Notes: generated by a model not told the origin, from the sequence alone. 64,000 nucleotides of DNA from Arthrobacter sp. CAN_C5 (GCF_017875735.1 NZ_JAGGMZ010000001.1:2046001-2110000), one strand, 5' to 3'; shown: positions 54,553 to 63,949, counted from the first letter of the stretch. Numbers and translations are program-made.

Positions 54553-54660
54553 AAAAGACCCGGCACAGGAAAAGCGACCCGGTTCTGGACTGTTTGCCGA
54601 GTAGGTTGAGCGTGGCTACTCTGGTCGCATGGCTCACGCATCGCGACCAGGAGCACGCAG

Positions 54661-54870
54661 ATGGGAGACCTAAGGGAGCCCGCGCCGGGGTGGGTTGCCC
54701 TGATTGGCTGGGGCTTCCTGGCAGCTGGAATCACTCTCCTCTTTCTCACGCTCTACTGGATTCTGGTGCAGCAGAACTGGAGTCGAGGGTGGGTCTTCGT
54801 CGCGGCAAACGCGCTCATTGTCATCGGATCGATCGCAGTCCACCGTCGGTCAAAGGGGCGCCCGACGTAG
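54661..54870 (+). CDS. Small two-helix membrane protein
   Basis: 69 residues; CAGGAG precedes the ATG by 9 bases. Two hydrophobic helices (GWGFLAAGITLLFLTLYWIL, then GWVFVAANALIVIGSIAV) are joined by a short loop (VQQNWSR). The C-terminus is basic (HRRSKGRPT), a positive-inside tail. No function is recognised. Confidence 0.65.
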   Translation: MGDLREPAPGWVALIGWGFLAAGITLLFLTLYWILVQQNWSRGWVFVAANALIVIGSIAVHRRSKGRPT

Positions 54871-54892
54871 GCGGTCCGGGTACGGCGCCGGT

Positions 54893-55045
54893 TCAGGGCC
54901 AGTAGTGTCGCTGAAACTCTGGCGCATAGGGAGGAACGTCCGGGACCCTGACAATCTGCCCGTCCTGGTCTTGCGGCGGTCTGTCGTCATCGCCGCCGGG
55001 CTGTTCAGTGTGGCCAGGCGTAGCGGAAGTCAGACTGTGATCCAT
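54893..55045 (-). CDS. Possible 50-residue small protein
   Basis: The ATG at 55045 has GGGGGAA three to eight bases upstream. The product starts MDHSLTSATPGHTEQPGGDD and ends PPYAPEFQRHYWP. It is acidic, proline-rich and probably disordered. Support is the ribosome-binding site only. A longer frame to 55165 lacks one. Confidence 0.35.
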   Translation of the reverse strand: MDHSLTSATPGHTEQPGGDDDRPPQDQDGQIVRVPDVPPYAPEFQRHYWP

Positions 55046-55409
55046 GTTTCCCCCATGGTGAACGGTGGCGGAGGGTACCGCCGCACTACCGGAAGTATGC
55101 CACCACCTTCCGACATTTCGGCGAAGGAGGTACGTCCTGTGGCATGAAAGTTTACTCACCGACAACGAAGTGTCGCGGGTAACTGATTCCTATCGGTCGG
55201 GGCCGAGTGCCAAGTGCCCAGTGCAGAGACGAAATTTTCGGCCCGGGTGAAGCCACCCCGGCCCACTGGGGCTATTCGCCCATCGACCGTCCGGACGTCG
55301 TCGGGAACCTTCGACCGGATGGTGCGGACCGGAAGACAATCCGCTGGGCAAGGCCGCGAAGAGGACCCGGAAGACCGAATTGGTGGGGCTGATGGTCGCC
55401 TGGATCCGG
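55046..55409. other. Intergenic region, nothing convincing
   Basis: Short frames on both strands overlap here without ribosome-binding sites. A stretch reading KRTRKTELVGLMVAWIRLG on the plus strand (about 55350-55410) looks protein-like but ends without context. It may be a decayed gene. No terminator or promoter stands out. Confidence 0.35.
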
Positions 55410-56669
55410 CTAGGACGACCGCCGCGCCCAACCCGGAGCCCTCTCGGGGCAGGGCCCGACTCCGATCAGGAAGGCGGGAATCGCGGTAAGGGCTGGGACG
55501 CGCTCCAGCACCCAGCCGAGCAGTGGCGGCGGCGTGGTGACTTTTCCATGAAGGACGCGCATGATGACCGCCGCGTGAATCACCCGCTGTAGGCGCTGTA
55601 ACAACGCGGTGGGAATCATCCGTCGGCGCTGGACACGGGCGAGGTACCGGGTGCTGTTCGCATGGGCGAGCCTGCCTTCCCGGAGCGGCCGGGCCAGCAG
55701 TCGCGCTGCAGCCACCGCATCCTGAACGGCGAGGTTGATGCCGACGCCACCCACCGGGGACATGGCGTGCGCGGCGTCTCCGATACAGAGCACGCCCGGG
55801 GCATACCAGCGCTGTAGCCGATCGACGCGCACGTCCAGGTGTTTCACGTCGTCCATCGAGGACAGACCGGCGAGGCCAACTGCCAGATCCGGAAGAAGTT
55901 CGGCTGACTCTTTGCGGAACACATCGATTCCCCGGTCCCGGATTCCCGGGTCAGCGCCCTTGAGACGTAGCTCAGCGACTTGTCGGTACCCCTCCCTGGG
56001 TATCACGACCGCGGCGCGGCGCACTCCGATCCGGGGCAGGAGGGCGTCATCTCCCTTGCTGTCGCTGGGGACGCGATACCACCAGACGTCGAAGCCGACG
56101 GGGAATTCCCGCGCAGGGAGGTCAGCACTTTGACGCACCACTGACCAGCGTCCGTCACACGCGATCGTCAGATCTGCGGACAGCCGTCCCGGGCCGACCG
56201 TGGAGTCATAATCCACGCCAACCACCCGGTCGCCGTCGCGAATCACTCCCGTCACCGGGTGTTCCATGAGCAGGGTAAAGCTCGGCTCACTAGCCGCTGC
56301 GTCAGCAAGGAGGTTGAGCAGGTCCCATTGCGGGACCATGGCGATATAGGGATGCCGGAGGGGAAGGCGGCTGAAGTCGGCGAGCACTACCTGCCCACCA
56401 TCGGCACCCGGCACTGACACCCGAGTCAGGTGGGACTGCTGCAGCGTAGCAAACCGCTCGAACAAGCCGAGTTCGTCGAGGAGGCCGAGGGTACTCGGAT
56501 GGACTGTGTCCCCGCGGAAGTCACGGAGGAAGTCCGCGTGTTTTTCGAGGACTGTCACCTGGATGCCCGCGCGGGCAAGGAGCAGACCCAGCACCAGCCC
56601 GGCTGGTCCGCCGCCAACAATCGCGCACGTTGTGCGGGATAGGACCCGGGTTTCGTCACCACTAGTCAT
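55410..56669 (-). CDS. FAD-dependent monooxygenase (PHBH-type)
   Basis: 419 residues from ATG 56669, MTSGDETRVLSRTTC. The dinucleotide fold is AIVGGGPAGLVLGLLLARAG, then VTVLEKHADFLRDFRGDT; the late FAD motif is CIGDAAHAMSPVGGVGINLAVQDA. This matches the p-hydroxybenzoate hydroxylase fold, with DG around residue 184 (IACDGRWSVVR). It hydroxylates or oxidises an aromatic or related compound; the substrate is unknown. It is divergent from the APC permease, 237 bp away. Confidence 0.88.
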   Translation of the reverse strand: MTSGDETRVLSRTTCAIVGGGPAGLVLGLLLARAGIQVTVLEKHADFLRDFRGDTVHPSTLGLLDELGLFERFATLQQSHLTRVSVPGADGGQVVLADFSRLPLRHPYIAMVPQWDLLNLLADAAASEPSFTLLMEHPVTGVIRDGDRVVGVDYDSTVGPGRLSADLTIACDGRWSVVRQSADLPAREFPVGFDVWWYRVPSDSKGDDALLPRIGVRRAAVVIPREGYRQVAELRLKGADPGIRDRGIDVFRKESAELLPDLAVGLAGLSSMDDVKHLDVRVDRLQRWYAPGVLCIGDAAHAMSPVGGVGINLAVQDAVAAARLLARPLREGRLAHANSTRYLARVQRRRMIPTALLQRLQRVIHAAVIMRVLHGKVTTPPPLLGWVLERVPALTAIPAFLIGVGPCPERAPGWARRSS

Positions 56670-56906
56670 GGCGATCAGCCAGGCCAGGGCGAGGGCCATG
56701 CTCAGGGGCTAGGCCAAGGCTCATGCGAACAGTCTCCCACCCCGGAGTGAGACCAGCGAGGGCACCAAGGAATATAGCGAGGAAGGCCTCATCCTGCAAC
56801 TCACCAGCTGATGCCAAGAAATGTGAGGCTTCGTTGGCGCTGGAAGCGCCGTCCGGTACTACTCTGATCGTAATCGCCATCCATCAAGCACCAAGAAGAG
56901 GCTCCC

Positions 56907-58346
56907 ATGGGTACTGAATCATCAACACCGACGGATACCTCCCTCCTGAAGGTTCTGGGTAACTGGGACGCCCTTGCACTGGGCTTCGGTGCCATGATCG
57001 GGTTCGGCTGGGTCGTCCTGACCGGCGGCTGGATTGCTGAGGCGGGCACCATGGGGGCCACCCTGGCCATGATCACCGGCGGCGTCATCATGGGTGTGGT
57101 CGGCCTGACCTATGCGGAGCTCACGGCGGCGATGCCGAAGGCGGGTGGCGAACACAATTTTCTGCTCCGGGGAATGGGACCGCGTTGGTCCTTCATCGGA
57201 TCGTGGGCAATCACTGGCGGCTATGTCACGATTGTCGCGTTTGAAGCGGTCGCTCTCCCCCGCACCGCGCTGTATCTCTTTCCCAACCTGAATCAGGTGC
57301 CGCTCTGGGAGATCGCGGGGAGCCAGGTCCACCTGACCTGGGCTCTGGTCGGCGCCGTGGCCGCCGTCGTCATTACCGCCGTTAATATCCGGGGCGTGAA
57401 ACTTGCCGGCGTGGCACAGACCTTCGTGGTGGTACTACTTATGGTCATCGGCCTGATGCTGATCTTCGGTTCGTTCACGGGTGGTTCCACCGAGAACATG
57501 GAACCCTTCTTCACCGGTGGCATGGGTGGGTACTTCGCCGTCCTGGTGGTGGTGCCGTTCCTCTTCGTCGGATTTGACGTTATCCCGCAGTCAGCCGAAG
57601 AAGTGAATATCCCGGCAAGGCAGATTGGCCGCCTTGTGGTCATCGCCGTGATTCTCGCAACCATCTGGTATGTCATGACCGTGCTGACCACCTCGTCGGC
57701 CATGCCCGCGAACGAGATCGCCCAAGCCGACATCGCAACGGCAGATGCGATGGGCGCACTGTTTGGCACCGATGTCATGGCCAAGATCCTGATTGCTGGC
57801 GGCATCGCGGGCATTCTCACGTCCTGGAACTCGCTGCTGCTCGGGGCTTCCCGCCTGATGTACTCGATGGCCCGCTCCGGCATGCTTCCCCGCTGGTTCG
57901 GCAAATTGCACCCAAAATACCGCACCCCGTCGAACGCCCTGCTGTTCATTGGCGGGCTGTCCTTCCTCGCTCCCTTCTTCGGTGAGGCAATGCTGGTGTG
58001 GCTGGTGGACTCGGGCGCTCCAAGCATTGTGATCGCGTACCTACTGGTGGCAATCGTGTTCATCATCCTGCGCCGCAAGGAACCGGCAATGGACCGGCCC
58101 CTGCGCATTGGTGGCGCAGGCAACGGTGGCGTGATTATCGGTTTCGCGGCAGTCATCCTCTGTGTCGGACTGCTCAGCCTGTACCTGCCGGGGATGCCCG
58201 CGTCGCTTACGCCGCCGCCGTGGATTCTGTTTGGGCTGTGGTGGGTACTTGGAATGTTCTTCCTGTTCAGAATCCCGACCGGTGTCAAGCCCGGAGCGGA
58301 CGCTGAGGAGGATCTCCTCGCCAGACTGGCGCAGAAGAGGGGCTAA
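56907..58346 (+). CDS. APC-superfamily amino acid permease
   Basis: 479 residues with twelve membrane helices. The first helix LGNWDALALGFGAMIGFGWVV carries the unwound G-rich site that binds substrate amines, and VVPFLFVGFDVIPQSAEEVNIP marks helix 6. The closest general type is a broad amino acid or polyamine uptake system. It is intact and, unlike the deleted permease at 21551, may be functional. A ribosome-binding site AGAGG lies upstream. Confidence 0.9.
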   Translation: MGTESSTPTDTSLLKVLGNWDALALGFGAMIGFGWVVLTGGWIAEAGTMGATLAMITGGVIMGVVGLTYAELTAAMPKAGGEHNFLLRGMGPRWSFIGSWAITGGYVTIVAFEAVALPRTALYLFPNLNQVPLWEIAGSQVHLTWALVGAVAAVVITAVNIRGVKLAGVAQTFVVVLLMVIGLMLIFGSFTGGSTENMEPFFTGGMGGYFAVLVVVPFLFVGFDVIPQSAEEVNIPARQIGRLVVIAVILATIWYVMTVLTTSSAMPANEIAQADIATADAMGALFGTDVMAKILIAGGIAGILTSWNSLLLGASRLMYSMARSGMLPRWFGKLHPKYRTPSNALLFIGGLSFLAPFFGEAMLVWLVDSGAPSIVIAYLLVAIVFIILRRKEPAMDRPLRIGGAGNGGVIIGFAAVILCVGLLSLYLPGMPASLTPPPWILFGLWWVLGMFFLFRIPTGVKPGADAEEDLLARLAQKRG

Positions 58347-58593
58347 TTCACGCGGGCTTCCCGTTCAGCGTTTCCTGCCAAACTTCCGCTCCCACCAATC
58401 ACGCCTCGGCGTCGTCAGCGGACCGATTTCGACGGGAAGCCTCCTCGGCAGTTTGGTGATCAGCTCGGTACCGGAAAGGTCCTGAGGACGGGAGGGTAGC
58501 CTTATCCTTCTCACGTTTGCAGGGGCGGTCGGCTGGATTTACCACGTAAAGCGCATCCGTCCCGCGGTCGAGGTAGGAAGGCTAAATGTCTTG

Positions 58594-58923
58594 ATGTCGC
58601 TTGAAAGCGACGAGCAGAAGTGGGTGCGGCGGCAACTACTGCGCAAGATCCCAACCGAGCAGGCCCATCTGGATGTCAGCCGGGCGGCCGCTGTACAACT
58701 TCGGAAGACCGCAGCAACCTCGCTGCTGATCGCGCCAGTCGTGCTGTTCAGCGTTTCGTCGAACCTTTTTCACACCTCTGGTTGGCTGTGGTGGTTCGTT
58801 GCGTGCGTTCTTCTTGTTGGCCTGATCGCTGTCGCCCAGACCGTCCGCGAATTTCGGTCAGCGGGCCTGTTCCTTCACGAGACCGAAGACGGGTGGGCGC
58901 TGCACCACGCTCATCATCGGTGA
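58594..58923 (+). CDS. Small membrane protein, two helices
   Basis: 109 residues. A soluble helical N-terminus (EQKWVRRQLLRKIPTEQAHL) precedes two membrane helices (TAATSLLIAPVVLFSVSSNL, WLWWFVACVLLVGLIAV). It ends with ALHHAHHR. AGGAAGG lies about 14 bases upstream of the ATG. A TTG codon just before the ATG could also start it. No family was recognised. Confidence 0.55.
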   Translation: MSLESDEQKWVRRQLLRKIPTEQAHLDVSRAAAVQLRKTAATSLLIAPVVLFSVSSNLFHTSGWLWWFVACVLLVGLIAVAQTVREFRSAGLFLHETEDGWALHHAHHR

Positions 58924-58952
58924 CCTCCGCAGTCCACATCGGTTGAACGCCC

Positions 58953-59006
58953 GGCCCGCTGAACGGTGTCTAGTCCGGTGAGCGGTGTTCAGTCCGGTGA
59001 ACGGTG
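58953..59006 (-). repeat. Triplicated ~19-bp element at the arsR stop codon
   Basis: CCGCTGAACGGTGT, CTAGTCCGGTGAGCGGTGT and TCAGTCCGGTGAACGGTG follow one another (plus-strand reading) from about 58953 to 59006. The last one contains the ArsR stop. Confidence 0.7.
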
Positions 59007-59531
59007 AAGCACAAACATTCCGCCATAGGCGGGCTCACCCGTCCGCGAAGCCTCGGTATCGGTGTATTCCCTCAGAACATCGTAAATCCGGGAAATGAGG
59101 TCATCGGCATCGGCTTTCGAAAGATGCAGCACAAAGCGGGAGAGGCTTGCCAGCGCATGCGGCCCGGATTCAGCCAGTTCCTCACGTAGAGCGTCGATTG
59201 GCGCCAGCGGACCGTTAGAGCCGGCGTCGTCCAATGCCGTATCCAGGCGCCAGGATCGCCCGGTCGATCGATACGGTTTTTCCAGCGCACCGCTCTCCCC
59301 GGTGCGGACTTCACCCGGCTCCAGGAATTCCGTCGCGAGCAACTGCCGAACGTGATAGAGCATGGTGCCCGGGTCCTGGCCCAACCGGTCAGCGAGCTGT
59401 TTGTTGGTCAGTTCATGAAGGCCGCATAGACGCAGAATTCTCAGCCGGAGGGGATGAGCCAGCGCTTTGATTTCGCGCGCGCTCGCCGCGGGATTCAGCG
59501 CGCCCTCGCCCGTCGGGGTGCCATCAGTCAT
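58989..59531 (-). CDS. ArsR-type winged-helix regulator
   Basis: 180 residues from ATG 59531 (MTDGTPTGEGALNPAAS). IKALAHPLRLRILRLCGLHELT and NKQLADRLGQDPGTMLYHVRQL are the ArsR/HTH_20 helices. The C-terminal helical region is longer than a metal-sensing ArsR, and no cysteine ligand set is visible. It is divergent from the MFS gene with 75 bp between starts, so it probably regulates that exporter. A candidate operator lies in between. Confidence 0.88.
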   Translation of the reverse strand: MTDGTPTGEGALNPAASAREIKALAHPLRLRILRLCGLHELTNKQLADRLGQDPGTMLYHVRQLLATEFLEPGEVRTGESGALEKPYRSTGRSWRLDTALDDAGSNGPLAPIDALREELAESGPHALASLSRFVLHLSKADADDLISRIYDVLREYTDTEASRTGEPAYGGMFVLHRSPD

Positions 59532-59548
59532 GCGTCCAGCATACCGGC

Positions 59549-59569
59549 TGATGTACGTAATTGTAATCA
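59549..59569. promoter_or_regulatory. Imperfect inverted repeat between arsR and MFS genes
   Basis: TGATGTAC...GTAATCA is imperfectly dyad-symmetric over 21 bases and A/T-rich for this genome. It is placed 17 bp before the arsR start and 37 bp before the MFS start. Confidence 0.4.
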
Positions 59570-59606
59570 CCTTGAAGTTTCTACATCGCCGTGAGATTGT
59601 TCACAT

Positions 59607-60857
59607 ATGACCAGAAACATGGAACGGGTGCGGGAGCGAAATAGCGCTCCCCTGGGTGCGTCATATTGGAAGCTATGGACCTCGACAGGGCTGTCCAACC
59701 TGGCCGACGGCGTCTTCAAGATCGCCCTGCCTCTGCTCGCGATCCAGTTCACCCAATCCCCCACGCTGATCGCCGGGCTCGCCGTCGCCGCCTCACTCCC
59801 CTGGCTACTTTTTGCGCTGACGGCAGGTGCGTTGGCTGACCGGTTCAACCGCCGCACACTCATGCTGGCAGCGAACCTCACCCGCTCGGCACTGCTCGCC
59901 GGACTGACAGCGATCATCCTGCTGGATCTCGGAACCCTGTGGGCGCTGTACGTGATCGCCCTCCTGGTCGGGGTCACCGAAACTCTTTACGACACCTCGG
60001 CCCAATCGTTCATGCCGCAGATTGTGCGGCGGGATCAGCTCTCCCGCGCGAATGGCCGGCTGTACGCCGTCGAACTCACCGCAAATCAATTTGTCGGGCC
60101 TCCGCTCGGGGGATTGTTGGTGGCAGCCGGCGTCGCCCTGGGTTTCGGGGTGCCCGCAGCCCTGTGGCTGCTCGCCGTAGGGGCACTTTTCCTGGTGCCC
60201 GGCAGTTTCCACATTGAACGCGAGCAAAAGACGACTCTCCGATTCGATATCGCGGAGGGCCTGCGTTTCCTTTGGAACCAAAAGATCCTGCGGACCCTGG
60301 CAGTGATGACAGGGGTATTCAACTTTGCCTCCAGCGCTGCTTTCGCCGTCTTTGTCCTATTCGCCGTGGGCCCAGCTTCGGTGATGGGACTGTCCGAGGT
60401 GGGCTTCGGCGTGCTCCTGACATCGTCTGCTCTCGGTGCGTTCGCAGGCTCATTCCTCTCTGAGTGGGCCGAGTCCACGCTGGGTCGATCCAGGTCATTG
60501 GCGCTCACAATTGCTGGCGGCGCGCTGTTCGTTGGCGCGCCGGCCATCACCGATAACCCCTATGTCCTCGGCGGCATCTTCTTTGTGGGCGGAATGCTCC
60601 TCATGCTCTGGAACGTGATCACCGTGTCACTGCGCCAGCGCATCGCCCCCAACCGCCTGCTGGGGAGGGTTAACAGTGCCTACCGTCTGCTGGCCTGGGG
60701 CACGATGCCCCTGGGTGCGGCAACCGGCGGGTTGCTGGCCCACTGGTTGGGGCTGCAGGTCATGTTCGGCATCATGGGGCTATTAACCGTTGCGCTCCTC
60801 GGGCTGATGCCAATCCTCACGGACAAGGCAATCGACGCGGCCGACGTCGAATCCTAG
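59607..60857 (+). CDS. MFS transporter, probable drug exporter
   Basis: 416 residues, twelve membrane helices. The MFS signature between helices 2 and 3 is GALADRFNRRTLMLAANL. The ArsR-type regulator opposite and the overall length suggest a proton-coupled drug or metabolite exporter of the enterobactin-exporter/macrolide-type branch. The substrate is not known. Confidence 0.88.
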   Translation: MTRNMERVRERNSAPLGASYWKLWTSTGLSNLADGVFKIALPLLAIQFTQSPTLIAGLAVAASLPWLLFALTAGALADRFNRRTLMLAANLTRSALLAGLTAIILLDLGTLWALYVIALLVGVTETLYDTSAQSFMPQIVRRDQLSRANGRLYAVELTANQFVGPPLGGLLVAAGVALGFGVPAALWLLAVGALFLVPGSFHIEREQKTTLRFDIAEGLRFLWNQKILRTLAVMTGVFNFASSAAFAVFVLFAVGPASVMGLSEVGFGVLLTSSALGAFAGSFLSEWAESTLGRSRSLALTIAGGALFVGAPAITDNPYVLGGIFFVGGMLLMLWNVITVSLRQRIAPNRLLGRVNSAYRLLAWGTMPLGAATGGLLAHWLGLQVMFGIMGLLTVALLGLMPILTDKAIDAADVES

Positions 60858-61171
60858 GCCCCGGGTGGATCGCCGAATATTTTGGGCGCACGGATGATGA
60901 GTCGGTAAGGATGACCAGCGTGGACAAACAGATCAAGCGACTGGTGCAACTGGTTTGCGCTCGGTGATCCACCGAATTATGGAGTACGCGAGGCACTGCG
61001 GTCACACGGACTTGCTCAGGGAATACATTGACGGTCACCGGCAGCACACCGTGGATATCGTGCAGGACTGCAACGGTTCGGACCATTCGCCGAGTATGAC
61101 CGCTCCGGCCGATTTCGGTAACCATTGCACCAGCGGATGCCTCGGTCTTTAGGTCCGAGCCTTTTCGCCGG
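60858..61171. other. Intergenic region with a frame-broken micro-ORF
   Basis: ATG 60911 opens MTSVDKQIKRLVQLVCAR and stops at 60967. In the next frame the sequence continues as LGDPPNYGVREALRSHGLAQ to a stop at about 61030. Joined, they would make a plausible protein of about 40 residues, so this may be a decayed or frameshifted small gene. No other gene was seen in the gap. Confidence 0.4.
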
Positions 61172-62224
61172 TCACCCATAGTGCGCCGTGATGGTGTGAT
61201 GTGATCCGTCCAGAGTGATCATTCCGCCGAAGGGCAGAATCCATTGAGGACGGGTATGGCCGAAGGGCACCCCGACGCAGATCACCGCCTCCGGGTTGTA
61301 CTGGCTTACCTCGCCGATGACAGTGTCCCGCTGGTCGGCTCGCAGACGGGAACGTTGTTCAGAGTCGGGCCTGCTATCGAAGTCGCTGGTCGGGGGGCGG
61401 GCCACGAGTACTCCCTGGACCGCACTAAGGATTCCCCTCTCCCCCAGCCCCCGAACCCACCGTTTGACCCAATCAGTGGGTGGAATCAGCTCGCTCGTCT
61501 CCAGGAGCAGGATCGAACCTGCCAGGTGCTCCAGCCGCGGTATCCGGCCGGCCAGCGCGAGCTGATCGATGACTTCCAGGCAACCACCCCAAGTCCTTCC
61601 CGTCACCTGCCGGGCCGGGCCAGCCCAGGTCCAGGGTTCGGTTGGCTCGCGATCACCATAGCGGAGGAGGGCACTGGGATCACGCCAGTCGCGTCCGAAA
61701 TCCTCAGATTCTCCCGGGTTACCAATGGTCAATTCACCGCCGATCATCAAGGCAGCACGGAGGGAGGCCAGATGAATGTCATCGATACCAGGTCCGGAAC
61801 CAAGATGCACCTGCGTGGAACCTCCGTAGAACCCACCGATCCTTTGTGCCCACAACCAATTGAGCAGGTTGGTGTTGTCGCTGTATCCGAGGAAAATTTT
61901 CGGATCGGCCCGCGCCAAGTCGGCTCGAAGGTGGGGAATCACGGTGATCTGGTCATCGCCCCCGATCGTCGAAAGGATGGCACGGATCGCCGGATCGGCG
62001 AACGCCGCGTTAAGGTCTGCGGCTCGCGCTTCTGGCGTGGCTCCAAGCTGGCGGGTTGTCGGGTACTCGACCGGAATGAGACCGGTCGCCTCTGTCAGTC
62101 GTCGCATTGCCTGCTCATGAACGGCGGGAGCGAAACCGGGGGCCGCAAAGGATGGGGACAGGACCGCCACACGGTCCCCGCTATGAAGCTTTGGAGCCTC
62201 CAGGCCGTCCCCCCACATATCCAT
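61172..62224 (-). CDS. S66 peptidase, LD-carboxypeptidase / MccF-like
   Basis: 350 residues from an ATG at 62224; a second ATG two codons on and a GTG six codons earlier are also possible. LHSGDRVAVLSPSFAAPG starts the S66 fold. FLGYSDNTNLLNWL holds the nucleophile Ser, LLLETSELIPP the catalytic Glu, and VGVPFGHTRPQWILPFG the His. Members either trim peptidoglycan tetrapeptides (LdcA) or hydrolyse microcin C-type acyl-adenylates and confer immunity (MccF). Length and motifs fit MccF somewhat better. No signal peptide. Confidence 0.85.
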   Translation of the reverse strand: MDMWGDGLEAPKLHSGDRVAVLSPSFAAPGFAPAVHEQAMRRLTEATGLIPVEYPTTRQLGATPEARAADLNAAFADPAIRAILSTIGGDDQITVIPHLRADLARADPKIFLGYSDNTNLLNWLWAQRIGGFYGGSTQVHLGSGPGIDDIHLASLRAALMIGGELTIGNPGESEDFGRDWRDPSALLRYGDREPTEPWTWAGPARQVTGRTWGGCLEVIDQLALAGRIPRLEHLAGSILLLETSELIPPTDWVKRWVRGLGERGILSAVQGVLVARPPTSDFDSRPDSEQRSRLRADQRDTVIGEVSQYNPEAVICVGVPFGHTRPQWILPFGGMITLDGSHHTITAHYG

Positions 62225-62497
62225 CCCGCCATTGAAGCACACGAAGGATATGCATCAGTCGGCTATACCTGCGCTGGCGGAACGGATCGGGGTATCGCCG
62301 TCGTACCTGGCCGACAGAGAAGGAACCGCATAGTAATTTTCCTCTGCCATGCCCAGCACCGCCCTCACCGAATGAACTCGCCACGACGCTATCAGCCGAG
62401 ACTTTTCCTCTGAGGGTGGGGCGGAGCGTAGTGTCAGAGCTGCCCACAATCCGGTTCGCCGCGACCAATCGGGCAATGATCCTACAAGGGAGGGCGC

Positions 62498-63451
62498 GTG
62501 CGGGCCATCATTCTTGGCGGTACCGGTGCAATCGGTGGAGCCACGGCGGCAAGGTTCGCTGCCGCGGGCTGGGACGTTGACGTTACCGGGCGTGATCATG
62601 CATCGATGCCAGGCGAGCTTGCGGCAGTGGGTGTCCGTTTCCACTCGATTCCCCGGAGCGATGTGCATGCCATTGAACGGCTCGTCGGCGCCGGGGCTGA
62701 GGTTCTGGTGGATCTGCTCGCCTACCGGGGCACCGACGTCGAGGCACTGCTCCCCGCGCTGTCGTCCGTCGCTTGCCCGGTCCTAGTTTCCGGCAGGGCC
62801 GTCTACGTCGACCCGGTTGGCAGGCACCTTAACGGCGACGTCACACCACGCTTCCCAGGGCCGATCAGCGAGCAGACGCCGACGCTGCCGCCAGCCGGCG
62901 ACGGCGTCGACCCCTTCACGCGTGAAGGATACGCGCCGTCCAAGGTGGCCGCCGAGCAGGTGGCATTGAACAGCGGCCTACCGTTTACCGTGATCCGTCC
63001 GTCGAAGGTCCATGGCCGCTGGGCCAGGAATCCACGCACCCGGTTCTTCATCGAACGCATGCTGCGCGGCGACGACACGATCGCGCTTGCCCATCGAGGT
63101 GCCACAGTGGACCATCTGACCGCGGCCACGAACACAGCCGTTCTCATCGCTGCTGTCGCCGCCATGCCCGAAGCGCGGGTCCTTAATAGCGCCGACCCGG
63201 ATACGCCGACAGCGGAGCAGATCGTCCAGGTGATCGCCGCCCGGTTGGGATGGAGCGGGAGCCTCAATCTCCTGGCTGAATCACCCGATCCCAACCCGGG
63301 TGCTCACCCCTGGTTCACCCCTCACCCCCTTGTGCTGGAGACCGCAGCCTCCGAACGTCTCGGCTACCAGCCGGTCGGTACCAGTTTGGAGCTACTCGAG
63401 GAAGAAATCGATTGGGTGGTCGGCGAGCTCGCCCACCACCCGCATGCCTAG
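62498..63451 (+). CDS. NAD-dependent epimerase/dehydratase-like reductase
   Basis: 317 residues from GTG 62498 after GGGAGG. The Rossmann motif is IILGGTGAIGGATAARFAAAG near 4-24. YAPSKVAAEQ near 147-156 has the YxxxK catalytic pair. It resembles atypical extended SDR enzymes that act on sugar nucleotides or isoflavone-like substrates; the substrate is unknown. GRDHASMPGELAAVGVRFHSI shows a TGR-type NADP signature. Confidence 0.87.
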   Translation: MRAIILGGTGAIGGATAARFAAAGWDVDVTGRDHASMPGELAAVGVRFHSIPRSDVHAIERLVGAGAEVLVDLLAYRGTDVEALLPALSSVACPVLVSGRAVYVDPVGRHLNGDVTPRFPGPISEQTPTLPPAGDGVDPFTREGYAPSKVAAEQVALNSGLPFTVIRPSKVHGRWARNPRTRFFIERMLRGDDTIALAHRGATVDHLTAATNTAVLIAAVAAMPEARVLNSADPDTPTAEQIVQVIAARLGWSGSLNLLAESPDPNPGAHPWFTPHPLVLETAASERLGYQPVGTSLELLEEEIDWVVGELAHHPHA

Positions 63452-63490
63452 GACGAAACTGCGGACTCCCACGGGCCGGTGAACCGGTCG

Positions 63491-63949
63491 TTAGAGCGAT
63501 TCGGCCTTCGCCGCTATTTCCGTGAGGTCCTTCGCGAGTGCGTTGCGGGTCATGCGTAGTCCGAGTTTGCCGAAGATTGCCAATCCCACTCTGGTCAGGA
63601 GGGAGGGGTTGGCCGGCTCCCCTCCGAAGGTCATGGTGAGGTCGGTGCCGCCGTCGCGCTCGACCAGCGTCATGCGGGAGGTGTAGTCGGCGCCGTCCTG
63701 CAGCGCCCTCACCGTGGTGCTGTGGGGCGCGTCGGACTGGGTCACCCACATCTCAACCGTCTCTGTCCTGCCCATCATGGTGCGGGTCTCTTTCCAGCGG
63801 GTTCCCTCCCCATAGGGTCCCGCGCTCAGCATCTCGACTGATTGAACGCCCGAAAGAGTCGAAGCTGAACCGGGGATGTCAGAAATGACCGTCCACACCT
63901 TCTCCGCGGAGGCGTTGACGTGCTGGGTGAGGCTGATGGTGTGGTCCAT
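63491..63949 (-). CDS. SRPBCC (polyketide cyclase/START-like) protein
   Basis: 152 residues. HVNASAEKVWTVISDIPGSA is the typical SRPBCC first strand and helix. A beta grip follows (GEGTRWKETRTMMGRTETVEMWV), then TDLTMTFGGEP and a long C-terminal helix (ALAKDLTEIAAKAESL). Such proteins bind hydrophobic ligands or act as START-like chaperones. It is convergent with the epimerase gene. Confidence 0.85.
   Translation of the reverse strand: MDHTISLTQHVNASAEKVWTVISDIPGSASTLSGVQSVEMLSAGPYGEGTRWKETRTMMGRTETVEMWVTQSDAPHSTTVRALQDGADYTSRMTLVERDGGTDLTMTFGGEPANPSLLTRVGLAIFGKLGLRMTRNALAKDLTEIAAKAESL

Noticed and set aside
54375-54749. 124-codon minus-strand frame across the microsatellite
   Set aside because: It consists largely of the translated repeat (SASASA) and overlaps the small membrane gene.
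61490-61530. tRNA-like GATCGAACCTGCC on the plus strand
   Set aside because: It lies inside the S66 gene and no cloverleaf can be drawn.
61244-62413. 389-codon plus-strand frame opposite the S66 peptidase
   Set aside because: Antisense to a gene with a full catalytic triad; no family features.
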